A DNA stretch of 64,000 bases from JAGZEG01 sp963930185 (GTDB lineage Bacteria; Actinomycetota; Coriobacteriia; Coriobacteriales; UMGS124), in NCBI GenBank assembly GCA_963930185.1, contig CAWVLT010000016.1, forward strand, positions 62,001 to 126,000, written 5' to 3'. Positions 33,833 to 42,378 of this stretch are shown here, in pieces. Numbering within the stretch: position 1 is the stretch's first letter; every line of letters starts with the position of its first letter. The translations under genes were made by a program, and so were the position numbers. The notes under the pieces are model-generated. The model was not told the origin of the DNA. It worked only from the letters and a program-made list of their open reading frames with translations, and ran no database searches.

Positions 33833-35848
33833 CTACGCGATCCCGGCCTCGGCGAGGGCGCGGGCGACCTCCTCCTCGTTGTGGTAGCGCGGGCGCGCCC
33901 AGGCAAGCAGCCTGTCGGCCGTCTGCACGCTCACATCGCGCATGCCGGGGTCATAGGTAGCCGACACACAGGCAGTGCGGGTGATCAGCGTCGCCACGCG
34001 CGCCCGGCGCTGGAACGGCGTCTGGCTCGTCGTGACCGACTGGAGCTTGGTGCGGCTCACGGCAGACACGGTGCGCTGCAGGGCGCCGCTGCGCGTGATG
34101 AGCAGACGGTCGTCTCCACCCGTGCCGACGCGGCGCAGGCGCCAGCCAAGCACGCGCACGAAGCTGCCCCACACCAGCACGAGCGCCGCAAGCGCCCACA
34201 GGGCCCACACCGTCACGTCGGCAAAAGGCTGCGTCTCGCCCAGAGGCCCAACTCGGCGCACGACAAGCGTCACCGCCAACGCCGTCACGGCCACGAACGC
34301 CGTCCAGTACACGCCGCGAAGAAGCGTGCGGCGCAGCGCCTGCGCGGGAAGGCGGTCCAGGCTGGGTGCCGCCTCGCACACGCCGGCGAACTCAGGCAGC
34401 ATGTCAGCCAGCCACGCGTCGACCTCGCGCAGTTTGATGCACGGATGCACCACGACGCCGGTGGAGGCAGACTCCTGCCCCTCGGCCTGGGCGCCGGCCC
34501 CCACGGTGTGGACGACGATCTGGGCGTAGCCACTCAGGCGGCGGATCAGCGACTGGTGGACCCGCACGACCTGCACGCGCGACAGCTCCACAGCACGCGT
34601 GCTGCGCGAGAGCAGGCCCCACGACACCTCGATGCGCTCGCCGCGACGGCGCGCCACGAAGTTGCCCCACTTCACGAGGGACAGCGCCGCCGAGGCGATC
34701 CACACGACAAGCAGTATCACGAGAAAGACGACCGCCGCCATCAGCGCGATCATCGAACCCGCGGTGGACGCGATGCCGCCCGCCGCGTCGGCCGTGATCT
34801 GGGCACCGCTACCGACGATGCCGTAGACGAGCCTGTCGCCAAAGATGTCGGCCGCGTAGTCGACCAGCTGCCACATTCCCGCGGTGAAGCCAAAGAACGT
34901 GAGGATGAGGCCGTTGATGGTGGGGCTGGTGATGGCACCGATCACGTACTGCCGGCCGGTGAGGCGCGCCTCGTGGTCCACCCTGTCGGACTCGACCACG
35001 CCGCACGTGTCGGCGGCGCGCTCGCCGGCAACCTGGGCATCTCCCGCAGATGCGACGGCAGCGCCCCGCACAGCGGCGGCGACTTCGCCTCCCACCTGGG
35101 CCCCTTCGGCACGGTCCAGCACGTCGTCGACCGACATCGCAGCGACCTCGGCGGCGTCCACGCCCTTGGCCAGCAGCTCCTTGCGCGCGAACACGATGCG
35201 CTTGAGCGCCTCGGCGTCGTCGCGACGCATGCCCTCGATCTTGCTGCTGACGCCCGTGCCCGTGTCGACAGACACGCTCACCAGGCCCAGCAGGCGCTCG
35301 AAGATCTTGGCCGACAGGTCGATCGAATGGATGCGCTGGTAGGGTATGCGCTTCTCCGAGCTCGTGATGAACTTCTTGCGCAGCACCAACGCGTCATCGG
35401 CCAGCTCCCACGTGTTGATGTACCAGGTGAGCAGGGCGATGCCCACCACGAGCACGAGCAAGCCAAGCAGCGGGAGTAGCATCGTGAGCAACCCGCCGGC
35501 AAGCGTCTCGCCCGAGCTGAGCATGTCCGGCATCTGGGTGACGAGACCGATGAGCACGACGAACAGCGCAGGGATGAGCTTGATCGTCGTGGGGATGAAC
35601 GAGAGCAGCGAGCCGCGGTGCGGGCCGGGGCCCACGGCCTTGACGCTGCGCACGTTGACGTCGGCCAGGCCGGGCACCGCCTCCATGGTGGCGCGGGCCG
35701 CCTCGGCAAGGGACTGGGGCTCGGCCGCAGGCGAGCCGTCATAGCCCGCCGGCGGCTCAGGCCGATCCTGCGGCGAGGCGTTCTGAGCGGCGCGGCCGGC
35801 CTGCGCGGGGCTCTCCTGCCGCTCGAGTTCGTTGATGTCCTGCGCCAT
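33833..35848 (-). CDS. YdbT-type membrane protein with bacterial PH domains
   Basis: 671 residues; GGAGG precedes the ATG. Three bacterial PH (bPH2/DUF304) domains alternate with pairs of membrane helices. Repeated features are EKRIPYQRIHSIDL, AVELSRVQVVRVHQ and RTKLQSVTTSQTPFQRRA, the typical strand before the domain's helix. It follows the YdbS-like gene immediately, as in Bacillus, where YdbS and YdbT form a membrane pair linked to antimicrobial resistance. An Ala/Gln-rich extension lies at residues 1-85. Confidence 0.85.
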   Translation of the reverse strand: MAQDINELERQESPAQAGRAAQNASPQDRPEPPAGYDGSPAAEPQSLAEAARATMEAVPGLADVNVRSVKAVGPGPHRGSLLSFIPTTIKLIPALFVVLIGLVTQMPDMLSSGETLAGGLLTMLLPLLGLLVLVVGIALLTWYINTWELADDALVLRKKFITSSEKRIPYQRIHSIDLSAKIFERLLGLVSVSVDTGTGVSSKIEGMRRDDAEALKRIVFARKELLAKGVDAAEVAAMSVDDVLDRAEGAQVGGEVAAAVRGAAVASAGDAQVAGERAADTCGVVESDRVDHEARLTGRQYVIGAITSPTINGLILTFFGFTAGMWQLVDYAADIFGDRLVYGIVGSGAQITADAAGGIASTAGSMIALMAAVVFLVILLVVWIASAALSLVKWGNFVARRRGERIEVSWGLLSRSTRAVELSRVQVVRVHQSLIRRLSGYAQIVVHTVGAGAQAEGQESASTGVVVHPCIKLREVDAWLADMLPEFAGVCEAAPSLDRLPAQALRRTLLRGVYWTAFVAVTALAVTLVVRRVGPLGETQPFADVTVWALWALAALVLVWGSFVRVLGWRLRRVGTGGDDRLLITRSGALQRTVSAVSRTKLQSVTTSQTPFQRRARVATLITRTACVSATYDPGMRDVSVQTADRLLAWARPRYHNEEEVARALAEAGIA

Positions 35849-35850
35849 GG

Positions 35851-36357
35851 TTACACGTCCTCCTGGGCGATGCGGGCAAGAACGGCGACCTGGTCGCGCA
35901 GGCGCTCGGCGTCTGCCGTGCCAAGGCCGGGGATCTCGAAGCTGTCGCCGGCCGTCGAGATGGTGACGGCGGAAAGACCACAGCTCTTGAGAATGGGGCC
36001 CTGCTTGGTCTCGACGTGCTGCACGCGCACGAGCGGGATCACCACCGACTTGCTCACCACGATGCCGTGCTTGAGGATGACGTCAGTGTTGGTGACCTCG
36101 TAGCGCCAGCGCGAGTAGCGCAGGGGCGGCTCCACGATGAAGCTGACGAGCTGCGCCGCCGTGAGCGCCCACACACCCACATTGATCCAGAACATCGCCG
36201 TGGCGGCGCCCGGCCCCTCCTGCGCGAGGCCCCCGAAGTACATGCCGGCGGAGACACACGCGGCGATGAGCGCGACGATCACGAGCGCGATGCCCTCGTG
36301 GATGCGCCACACGCGCGTGATGCGCTTGTCGAGCTTGTTGGTAGGTTGCATGCTCAT
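35851..36357 (-). CDS. YdbS-type membrane protein with bacterial PH domain
   Basis: 168 residues; GAGGG lies upstream of the ATG. Two membrane helices (about 22-45 and 55-78) are followed by one bPH2 domain (about 85-160: SRWRYEVTNTDVILKHGIV, VIPLVRVQHVETKQG). The stop is 2 bp before the YdbT-like start, so the pair is co-transcribed and probably forms one complex. Confidence 0.87.
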   Translation of the reverse strand: MSMQPTNKLDKRITRVWRIHEGIALVIVALIAACVSAGMYFGGLAQEGPGAATAMFWINVGVWALTAAQLVSFIVEPPLRYSRWRYEVTNTDVILKHGIVVSKSVVIPLVRVQHVETKQGPILKSCGLSAVTISTAGDSFEIPGLGTADAERLRDQVAVLARIAQEDV

Positions 36358-36498
36358 GTGGTCAAACCCTCACTTCGGTCGGCGGAATCGATGCGGCCTG
36401 AAAGAACACGTCCCAAGAGAACACGTATAAGAATACTGCATACCCCCCCCCGAGCACGCAACGTCTCTCGCCGAGCTTATGAGTTTCTTAATGATTGA

Positions 36499-36534
36499 GA
36501 CCGCTCGCCCGCACGATTGCGCCCCACGACAGGC
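36499..36534. repeat. 36-bp direct repeat, left of hicAB
   Basis: Shared with 37385-37420: GACCGCTCGCCCGC, a variable base, CGATTGC, a variable base, CCCCAC, a variable base, ACAGGC. Only three mismatches occur. The two copies bracket hicAB in the same orientation. The surrounding 36358-36592 contains a C9 run near 36443 but no gene. Confidence 0.75.
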
Positions 36535-36592
36535 AGGCAGCACTTCTCGCGCCCTGAGCCCGGCACCCAAGCCTCGAATTGTCGCACGACAA

Positions 36593-36976
36593 TCAGCCGG
36601 ATTGCCGGCATAGCACAGACACGCGCTGCTGTGACAAGCCAACGAGTGTCGCTATGTCACGAACGGTAAGGCCCTCGTCGTGCAGGCGCCGTATCACCCT
36701 TCGCGTGAGCTCAGAAGACGCGCGCCGTTTTGCCTCGGCCTCTAGTCGAACCCGCTCAAGCTCGCACAGCATCTCGGCCGAATCGGAGTCGAGAACCGGA
36801 ACCGTCTCGACGCCGGAGACGCAGACCCCCAGCATCGATGCCGCGTCTCTGACTTGCTCCTCAACCTGGTCAAGACGGCGTGCCTGAGTAAACAGACCAG
36901 GTATCTCCGGCACAGAGATGGCCCACCAGCCCTTGTCGCTGCGGGTAACCATGGCCCGAACATTCAGAGCTTCCAT
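36593..36976 (-). CDS. hicB: HicB-family antitoxin with C-terminal HTH
   Basis: 127 residues. The N-terminal HicB partial RNase-H-like fold is visible (WWAISVPEIPGLFTQARRLD, then EEQVRDAASMLGV, residues about 17-54). The C-terminal part (about 88-125) is an HTH (ELTRRVIRRLHDEGLTVRDI, ATLVGLSQQRV), which would bind the operon promoter. HicB neutralises the HicA mRNA interferase. It lies 3 bp downstream of the expected hicA stop. Confidence 0.85.
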   Translation of the reverse strand: MEALNVRAMVTRSDKGWWAISVPEIPGLFTQARRLDQVEEQVRDAASMLGVCVSGVETVPVLDSDSAEMLCELERVRLEAEAKRRASSELTRRVIRRLHDEGLTVRDIATLVGLSQQRVSVLCRQSG

Positions 36977-36979
36977 AGG

Positions 36980-37178
36980 TTACTTCCCCTCGAATAGGTA
37001 ATCCAAAATCGCACGCGCCGTTATCTCAGTTGACCTCGCTGTGCCTGGGAATTGTCGTCTGCCTGGTGCCAACAGTCACCTTCGTATGGCTGGAGCCCTC
37101 GTCCCATATCGCCTCTAACCCTCTTTCTCTCGCAAGCCGATTGATCGTCTTTCTGAGCACCCGATATTTCATTTGCAT
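36980..37178 (-). pseudogene. hicA: HicA-family mRNA interferase gene with +1 frameshift
   Basis: From the ATG at 37178 (a second ATG is at 37172) the frame reads KYRVLRKTINRLARERG, SSHTKVTV and TTIPRHSEVN and stops at TGA (37026-37028). Skipping one T directly after AAC restores the family C-terminus EITARAILDYLFEGK, which ends at TAA 36980, 3 bp before hicB. The catalytic histidine region (GSSHTK) is intact. The toxin is therefore truncated, or made through a frameshift, or the base is a sequence error. HicA is an mRNA-cutting dsRBD-like toxin. Confidence 0.75.
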
Positions 37179-37384
37179 CTACCCCTATTGTTACCATAAG
37201 TCTACCGTCATAGACTTAGATCGAAAGCAAAAAGAGGGCTGAAGTGATCGATCTTCATTCAAATCCTGTATTCGAATGTATCTCCGTCAGAAGTATATAT
37301 CGAACAGATGTTCGTTGCAAGCATGCGGACGGGCTTTCCCTGTCCGCCCGGCTGGAGTTGTTGTTTGAGCCATCTCCGAATAAC

Positions 37385-37420
37385 GACCGCTCGCCCGCGC
37401 GATTGCACCCCACAACAGGC
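37385..37420. repeat. 36-bp direct repeat, right of hicAB
   Basis: Second copy of the repeat at 36499, same orientation. It lies in the 400-bp gap between hicA and the SDR gene at 37579; apart from this copy I see no gene or clear signal in the gap. Confidence 0.75.
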
Positions 37421-37578
37421 CAGCGGCGTTTCTCCACCTTTGGCCAATCGCCAGCGGGTACAACTTTCTCGGAAGCATCGCGAGCGACTAGTCGCGCGTG
37501 CGCCCCCACGAGGGGCGTTCATGAGTCGGCTTCTGTCAGACAACATTCTGCCAGCCAGCAAAGAGGAAGAGGTGTGCC

Positions 37579-38379
37579 ATGGGACTCGTAGACGGAAAGA
37601 TCGCAGCAGTGACCGCGTCGACCCGCGGAATCGGTCTGGCATGCGCCAAGAAGCTCGCCGTCGAGGGCGCCAAGGTGTACATCGCCGCCCGCAACCCCGA
37701 GCGTGCGCAGGGCGTCATCGACGAGATCGTGGCACAGGGCGGCCAGGCGGCCTACGTGCGCTTTGACGCCGCCGACAAGAGCACGTACGCCGGCTTCGTC
37801 AAGGAGATCGTGGAGAAGGAGGGCCACATCGACATCCTGGTGAACAACTACGGTTCCACCGACGTCACGCGTGACCACGACATCGTGAACACTACGTTCG
37901 ACGCCATGCAGGAGATCGTGATGGATGACGTGCGCAGCGTCTGGGACTCCACGCAGGTTGCCGTGAGCGCCATGGCCGACAAGGGCGGGCTGTCCATCGT
38001 GAACATCGCCTCGACCGGCGGCATCTACCCTGACCTCGCCCGCGAGAGCTACGGTCTGGCAAAGGCGGCCATCATCCGCATCACCAAGGACACGGCCATC
38101 CAGTACGCGCGTCAGGGCGTGCGCGCCAACGCCGTGTGCCCAGGCTGCATCGCCACCGACGCCGTAAAGAACAACATGACTCCCGAGTTCACGGCGGCCT
38201 TCCTCTCGACCGTGCCGCTGGGACGCCTGGGCGAGCCGGAGGACGTGGCCAACGCCGTGCTGTTCTACGCCAGCTACATGAGCGCCTACGTGACCGGCGG
38301 CGTCATGGAGTGCTCGGGCGGCTCGGGTCTGGGAACGCCGATGTACCCGCTGTACCAGGCGATGGCCACGCGCGGGTAG
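37579..38379 (+). CDS. Short-chain dehydrogenase/reductase, possibly a hydroxysteroid dehydrogenase
   Basis: 266 residues; AAGAGG lies upstream of the ATG. Classical SDR motifs are present: cofactor loop TASTRGIG (residues 12-19), NNYG replacing NNAG (about 89-92), catalytic Ser in IVNIASTGG (about 139-147) and Tyr-x-x-x-Lys in YGLAKAA (about 157-163). AARNPER after strand 2 (Arg rather than Asp) suggests NADP(H). The C-terminus GSGLGTPMYP resembles my memory of 12-alpha hydroxysteroid dehydrogenases of gut Coriobacteriia and clostridia; this is a recollection and not a search result. The gene stands alone. Confidence 0.8.
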   Translation: MGLVDGKIAAVTASTRGIGLACAKKLAVEGAKVYIAARNPERAQGVIDEIVAQGGQAAYVRFDAADKSTYAGFVKEIVEKEGHIDILVNNYGSTDVTRDHDIVNTTFDAMQEIVMDDVRSVWDSTQVAVSAMADKGGLSIVNIASTGGIYPDLARESYGLAKAAIIRITKDTAIQYARQGVRANAVCPGCIATDAVKNNMTPEFTAAFLSTVPLGRLGEPEDVANAVLFYASYMSAYVTGGVMECSGGSGLGTPMYPLYQAMATRG

Positions 38380-38554
38380 CAAGCAGGCGTGGCGCGGACA
38401 GCGACCAAGAGAAGCGAGGACGGAGGCGGGGTCGGTCGCACGCGGCGGCCGGCCTCGCCTCTCGTATGTTCGATCCCACCTGATATCCTCACCGGCCCAG
38501 CCCGAGGCCGTCATCGCGAAGCCGATCAGCGACATGGCTGATCGGGATGCCAAT

Positions 38555-38787
38555 GGTCAGGATGCCGAGTTCTGTGTTCCGGCGACCACGGACGGTGGTC
38601 AGGATCGTGAGTTCTGTGTGATCTTATGTTAACTAAAAGCGCATTTTGCGGTATTACGGATAATTCTATAGTATCACCGCTGGTAAACGCTTTGCTCATA
38701 TTCCTATAAAATTAGTCATGTAACACAGAACTCCCGTCTTTGTCCATGCCACAAACCCCCAGTGACACAGAACTCAAGATTCTGACC
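38555..38787. mobile_element. Transposon-end remnant or MITE with doubled inverted repeats
   Basis: Two direct copies on the left, GGTCAGGATGCCGAGTTCTG (38555) and GGTCAGGATCGTGAGTTCTG (38597), are 42 bp apart. Two inverted copies lie on the right (AACACAGAACTCCCGTC near 38722; GACACAGAACTCAAGATTCT near 38764), also about 42 bp apart. All four share AGTTCTGTGT. The core (38621-38720) is AT-rich and non-coding. TTCTGTGT-type ends are common in Mutator/IS256-like elements, but that assignment is inference. The rest of 38380-38889 shows no gene. Confidence 0.6.
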
Positions 38788-38889
38788 GCTTGGCCCGTGA
38801 CACGCCAATAATAGCGCCGATGATAGCGGCGATATTGGTGTTGGTGTTGATGCCGGCGCCGATGCGGACGACCCAGTCGGCACGGCCGA

Positions 38890-39309
38890 TCAGTCCTCGG
38901 CAAGATCGTCCTCGGACTCAACCTCTTCGACCGCTGCCCTCACCGCAGCGAGGCCTGCTTCGCTCTCGATCTGCCCAAGTCTGAGGACGTGGGCCTTCGA
39001 CGAGCCGCTCTCCTCCGCCGCGACCGCCGCGTCGAAGGCCTTGCGGTCGGTCACGACCGATGCGTACAGTCCGTCACCCACGATCCGGGCGCACGCAGGG
39101 GCCTGGGGCGCGACGCCCGCCGTGCCGTCCGAGCCTTCCGCGTCCGCGTACACGAGGTAGAGGGTGTCCGGATTCTCAGCAACATCGCCATCGCCAGAGT
39201 CGGCAGCTGCCTCGACAGAAAACAGGGCGTCATACAGATAGAAAGTCCCGCCCTCGTCAGCCATCTTGAACGTGAAGAAGCATGTCGTCAGGTTGTCGAA
39301 CAGATCCAT
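38890..39309 (-). CDS. Hypothetical acidic protein
   Basis: 139 residues from the ATG at 39309 (MDLFDNL), with AAAGGA upstream; the longer frame to 39414 is unsupported. The product is acidic and Ala-rich with no signal peptide or membrane segment. The first half (CFFTFKMADEGGTFYLYDAL, then TLYLVYADAEG) looks beta-rich and the C-terminus (AAVEEVESEDDLAED) is an acidic helix. I recognise no family. Confidence 0.6.
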   Translation of the reverse strand: MDLFDNLTTCFFTFKMADEGGTFYLYDALFSVEAAADSGDGDVAENPDTLYLVYADAEGSDGTAGVAPQAPACARIVGDGLYASVVTDRKAFDAAVAAEESGSSKAHVLRLGQIESEAGLAAVRAAVEEVESEDDLAED

Positions 39310-39559
39310 GGTTCGCATCCTTTTCGTCGCGAGTTCGGACTGGGCTTCGACAGCGTACCAGTAGCCCACCTTGTTGCAGCAACAATTAACGCACAGGTTA
39401 CCCGCCTCCGCCAAACCTGTCGAGTAAGACGGAGCAAGACATCACGAGAATGGCCATCGGCTCGTCTTAACAGCCCCTTCGACAACCGGCCAATCGCGCT
39501 GGTATACTGGCCAGCGAATGTTTAGAGAGAATGCCAGAATAGAGATGGGAGGCCCGGTA

Positions 39560-39820
39560 ATGATGTGGGAGTACGTTCGCTTCGCTGACGATACGCAAGT
39601 CTCCTACTCAAACGTCCTCGAGGACAATACCGTGCTAGTGGTAATCGAGCGCCCACGAGACTGGGGGTTCGATACAGCAAAATGCCTACTTCCCCCCTTC
39701 TCCTGGACCGAGGTTGACGGATTCAACGAAGAAGAGCTGTCGCGCCTCGATCGATTCGTGAGAAACAACGCCCCTCTTATCCTGCGCTTTGCATATGAGG
39801 GTGGCAGAAAGTATGCCTAG
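39560..39820 (+). CDS. DUF2442-like small protein
   Basis: 86 residues from the ATG at 39560, chosen because GGGAGG lies 7 bp upstream; the frame extends to 39518. The pattern (strands, then KCLLPPFSWTEVDGFNEEEL and a short C-terminal strand) and pairing with a DUF4160 protein fit DUF2442, although sequence similarity is modest. It overlaps the next gene by 8 bp. Such pairs are predicted toxin/antitoxin-like modules with unknown mechanism. Confidence 0.6.
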   Translation: MMWEYVRFADDTQVSYSNVLEDNTVLVVIERPRDWGFDTAKCLLPPFSWTEVDGFNEEELSRLDRFVRNNAPLILRFAYEGGRKYA

Positions 39821-40085
39821 CCTTTTTAGATTCGGTCCCTACGTCCTATTTTTCTGGACGGGGGAAAATAACGAACCGGTCCATGTCCACATTTCCATAA
39901 AGCGACCGGCGAAAGACGCCACAAAGATTTGGCTAACCCGTTCGGGCGGCTGCCTGGTGGCGAATAACAAAAGCAAAATTCCCGAGCGTGACCTGAAAGA
40001 TCTCCAGCAGTTTGTAGCGGCAAACCATGAGTACATCTGCGAGCAGTGGAGACAAGTATCGGGCCAGTGCACGTTTTACTGTTAA
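39813..40085 (+). CDS. DUF4160 protein
   Basis: 90 residues from the ATG at 39813. The DUF4160 signature is plain: MPSLFRFGPYVLFFWTGENN, then EPVHVHIS, and a C-terminal helix (DLKDLQQFVAANHEYICEQW). DUF4160 genes commonly pair with DUF2442 genes, as here. Function unknown. The following terminator is at 40163-40200. Confidence 0.85.
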   Translation: MPSLFRFGPYVLFFWTGENNEPVHVHISIKRPAKDATKIWLTRSGGCLVANNKSKIPERDLKDLQQFVAANHEYICEQWRQVSGQCTFYC

Positions 40086-40162
40086 CGGAATCTCGGGAAA
40101 TATCAGACGCAAGCAGGCGTTGGGCCGTCTGCACCCAAGCCGTTTCGACCATGCAAAAGAAC

Positions 40163-40200
40163 AGCCCGCCGACCACTGGTTTCCCAGCAACCGGCGGGCT
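40163..40200. terminator. Bidirectional terminator between DUF4160 and the flavoprotein
   Basis: AGCCCGCCG (40163-40171) pairs with CGGCGGGCT (40192-40200). An inner CTGG/CCAG pairing extends it. TTCTACCTTG follows on the plus strand, and an A-rich stretch before it gives T-rich RNA on the minus strand, so it can serve both convergent genes. Confidence 0.75.
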
Positions 40201-40305
40201 TTCTACCTTGTCAGATCTCTGTCAGATCCAAGCTGCCACGCAAGGCACTCAGCGCGCGGGCGCCTCCGGGCAAGCCGGCGATCAGCCAGCTACTGTAGCA
40301 GTCGG

Positions 40306-42162
40306 TTACAGCACTTCCTGGCCCGTGGCGATCTTGCCGGCGACGCGGCCGTGGGTCATGGCCATGCCGATGGAGTTGCCAGCAAACGGCGTGGCGTAGG
40401 AGTTGCCGTAACGCTCGCCCAGGCAGTTGCCAGCGGCGTACAGGCCGGGGATAACCTTGCCGGAGACGTCAACAACCTGCAGGTCATCGTTGGTCTCCAG
40501 ACCAGCCAGGGTCACGAGGCCAGCGCTGGTGGTCTTAGAGTTGTTGCTCGGGGAAGTGTAGAACGGCGGGGTGTCGACGGGCACCATGTAGATGGCGTCC
40601 TTGCCGAACTGCGAGTCAACGCCCGTGGCGCACAGCTCGTTGTACTTGGCCACCTCGTCAAGGGCGGTCTGCAGCGCGTCACCCTCGTAGCCGGCCAGCT
40701 TCAGAGCGCCCTCGAGGGTCTCGGAGGCGTACACCGTGTTGGGGTTACGCTCGGCAATGGTGCAGGAACGCACGGGGCCACCCTCGGGGTTCTCGAGCTC
40801 GATGGCCTCCATGTCCTCAACGAGCTCCTCGTAGTACACGGGACGGCCATAGTTGGGCGCACCGTGGTCGAGGCCAGCGTACTTGAGGGTGTGGTAGTAG
40901 TTGGCGTCGGTCACCGTGGTGACGATGCCAACGGGCTGGGCCAGGGTGGCCGCAGTGATGCCCACCGAGTTAGCCTCGTTGCAGTAGCGCTTGCCCTCAG
41001 CGTTGAGGAACAGATACGGGCAGGTGCCCCAAGGGCCGCCACCGCCGCCACCGGTGTTCATCGAGGCGCGGGGCGTGGGCTCCATGACACCGCCGACCCA
41101 GCAGCCCATCTTCTGACCGTCACCCAAGCCGCCGGACATGCCCATGAGGTCATCCTTCGTGAGGCCCTGGCGCGAGTTGTACTCGGAAATGTCGGGGTTG
41201 AGGTTCCAGACCATCGTAGGCTCGCAGCTGTAGTCACCCGTGCACAGGATGACGCAGTTGGTCACGTTGTACTGCACGTAGGACTCGTCCTCGAGCTTCT
41301 GGGCGATGGCGCCCACCACGGCGCCGGAGTCGTCAGTGATGAGCTTGAGGGCGCGCTCGCCGTAGTGCCACTCGGCACCGAGTTCCTGCCCCTTGAGAAT
41401 AGCGAACTGCATGACCTCGTCAAGGCGCGACATGGCGGCGACGCCGGGGATGGAGTTGTCGTGGCTGATCTCGCCCATGAACTGCGCGACTGCAGCGTAG
41501 GAGCCGTTGCCGCCGCACATCATGGGATACTCAACCGGGCCGTCCTCGGTAGCACCGGAGACCTGGCAGATAAGCTGGCTGGGGTCGAAGGGCGACGCCT
41601 CGGGGTTGCGCTCGGTGGTGGGCATGAGCTTGATGCGCTCGTCAGGCCACACGCACAGCTCCTGCAGGTGGTCGAACATCTCACCGGAGTTGGCCACGAA
41701 CTTACGGATGATCTCCGGGTTGCAGCGCCCGCCGGCACGACGGACGAACTCGTTGGTGACCTCGCCCACGTCGTAGGGGCCGTAGCCCTGGTCGATGAGC
41801 CACTTGGAGTTGATGTGGCCAATGTCCTCGCCCAGGACCTTGCGCATGTCCTCGGTGGCCTTCTCGACCACGATGACCTTGGCGCCGCCCTCGGCAGCGG
41901 CAAGCGCGGCGTGAATGCCGGCGTGACCGCCGCCCAGAACCAGCACGTCGCAGTCAAAGGTCTCGGCGGGCTCGGCCGTCTCGGGAGGCAGGCCCAGCCA
42001 GTCCTCGGCGCACTGGTAGTAGGAGGTCACCGCGGCCTCGTGCTCCTCCTCGGCCCTGGCGCGGTCAACGCCAGCCAGACTGGAGGCAACCGCACCGGCG
42101 ATGCCGATGGCGGCGGTGCCTGCCACGAACGTGCGCCTGTCCATGCTCGAAAGCTCAGACAT
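40306..42162 (-). CDS. Tat-exported FAD-dependent oxidoreductase
   Basis: 618 residues from the ATG at 42162, with AAAGGAG 5 bp upstream; the longer open frame to 42972 is antisense to the regulator. A Tat signal (DRRTFVAGT, residues 8-16) precedes the FAD motif VLVLGGGHAGIHAALAA (about 71-87). The C-terminal loop ERYGNSYATPFAGNSIG differs from the other flavoproteins here and resembles loops of ketosteroid-dehydrogenase-like or catechol/polyphenol-acting relatives. A poly-Gly segment (MNTGGGGGGPWG) lies mid-protein. It is divergent from the LuxR regulator at 42379, its likely controller. Confidence 0.86.
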   Translation of the reverse strand: MSELSSMDRRTFVAGTAAIGIAGAVASSLAGVDRARAEEEHEAAVTSYYQCAEDWLGLPPETAEPAETFDCDVLVLGGGHAGIHAALAAAEGGAKVIVVEKATEDMRKVLGEDIGHINSKWLIDQGYGPYDVGEVTNEFVRRAGGRCNPEIIRKFVANSGEMFDHLQELCVWPDERIKLMPTTERNPEASPFDPSQLICQVSGATEDGPVEYPMMCGGNGSYAAVAQFMGEISHDNSIPGVAAMSRLDEVMQFAILKGQELGAEWHYGERALKLITDDSGAVVGAIAQKLEDESYVQYNVTNCVILCTGDYSCEPTMVWNLNPDISEYNSRQGLTKDDLMGMSGGLGDGQKMGCWVGGVMEPTPRASMNTGGGGGGPWGTCPYLFLNAEGKRYCNEANSVGITAATLAQPVGIVTTVTDANYYHTLKYAGLDHGAPNYGRPVYYEELVEDMEAIELENPEGGPVRSCTIAERNPNTVYASETLEGALKLAGYEGDALQTALDEVAKYNELCATGVDSQFGKDAIYMVPVDTPPFYTSPSNNSKTTSAGLVTLAGLETNDDLQVVDVSGKVIPGLYAAGNCLGERYGNSYATPFAGNSIGMAMTHGRVAGKIATGQEVL

Positions 42163-42378
42163 ACGTACTCCTTTCCTTGTGTGCTTCTTTGTATGGTTCC
42201 TTGTATGCCATGGCAACCTGCAGGCCACAGCAACGAGCGAACACACCTTCGCTGCCGGGTAAAACGCACCCTGCATCGAAACGAGCAAAGAAAAAGATAT
42301 CGCCCCGCCCCTGTAACCGGCTAGAATGAGCGTGTCATACGCTTCGGGTGATTGATGGACCGCAAGGAGATACGCTGC

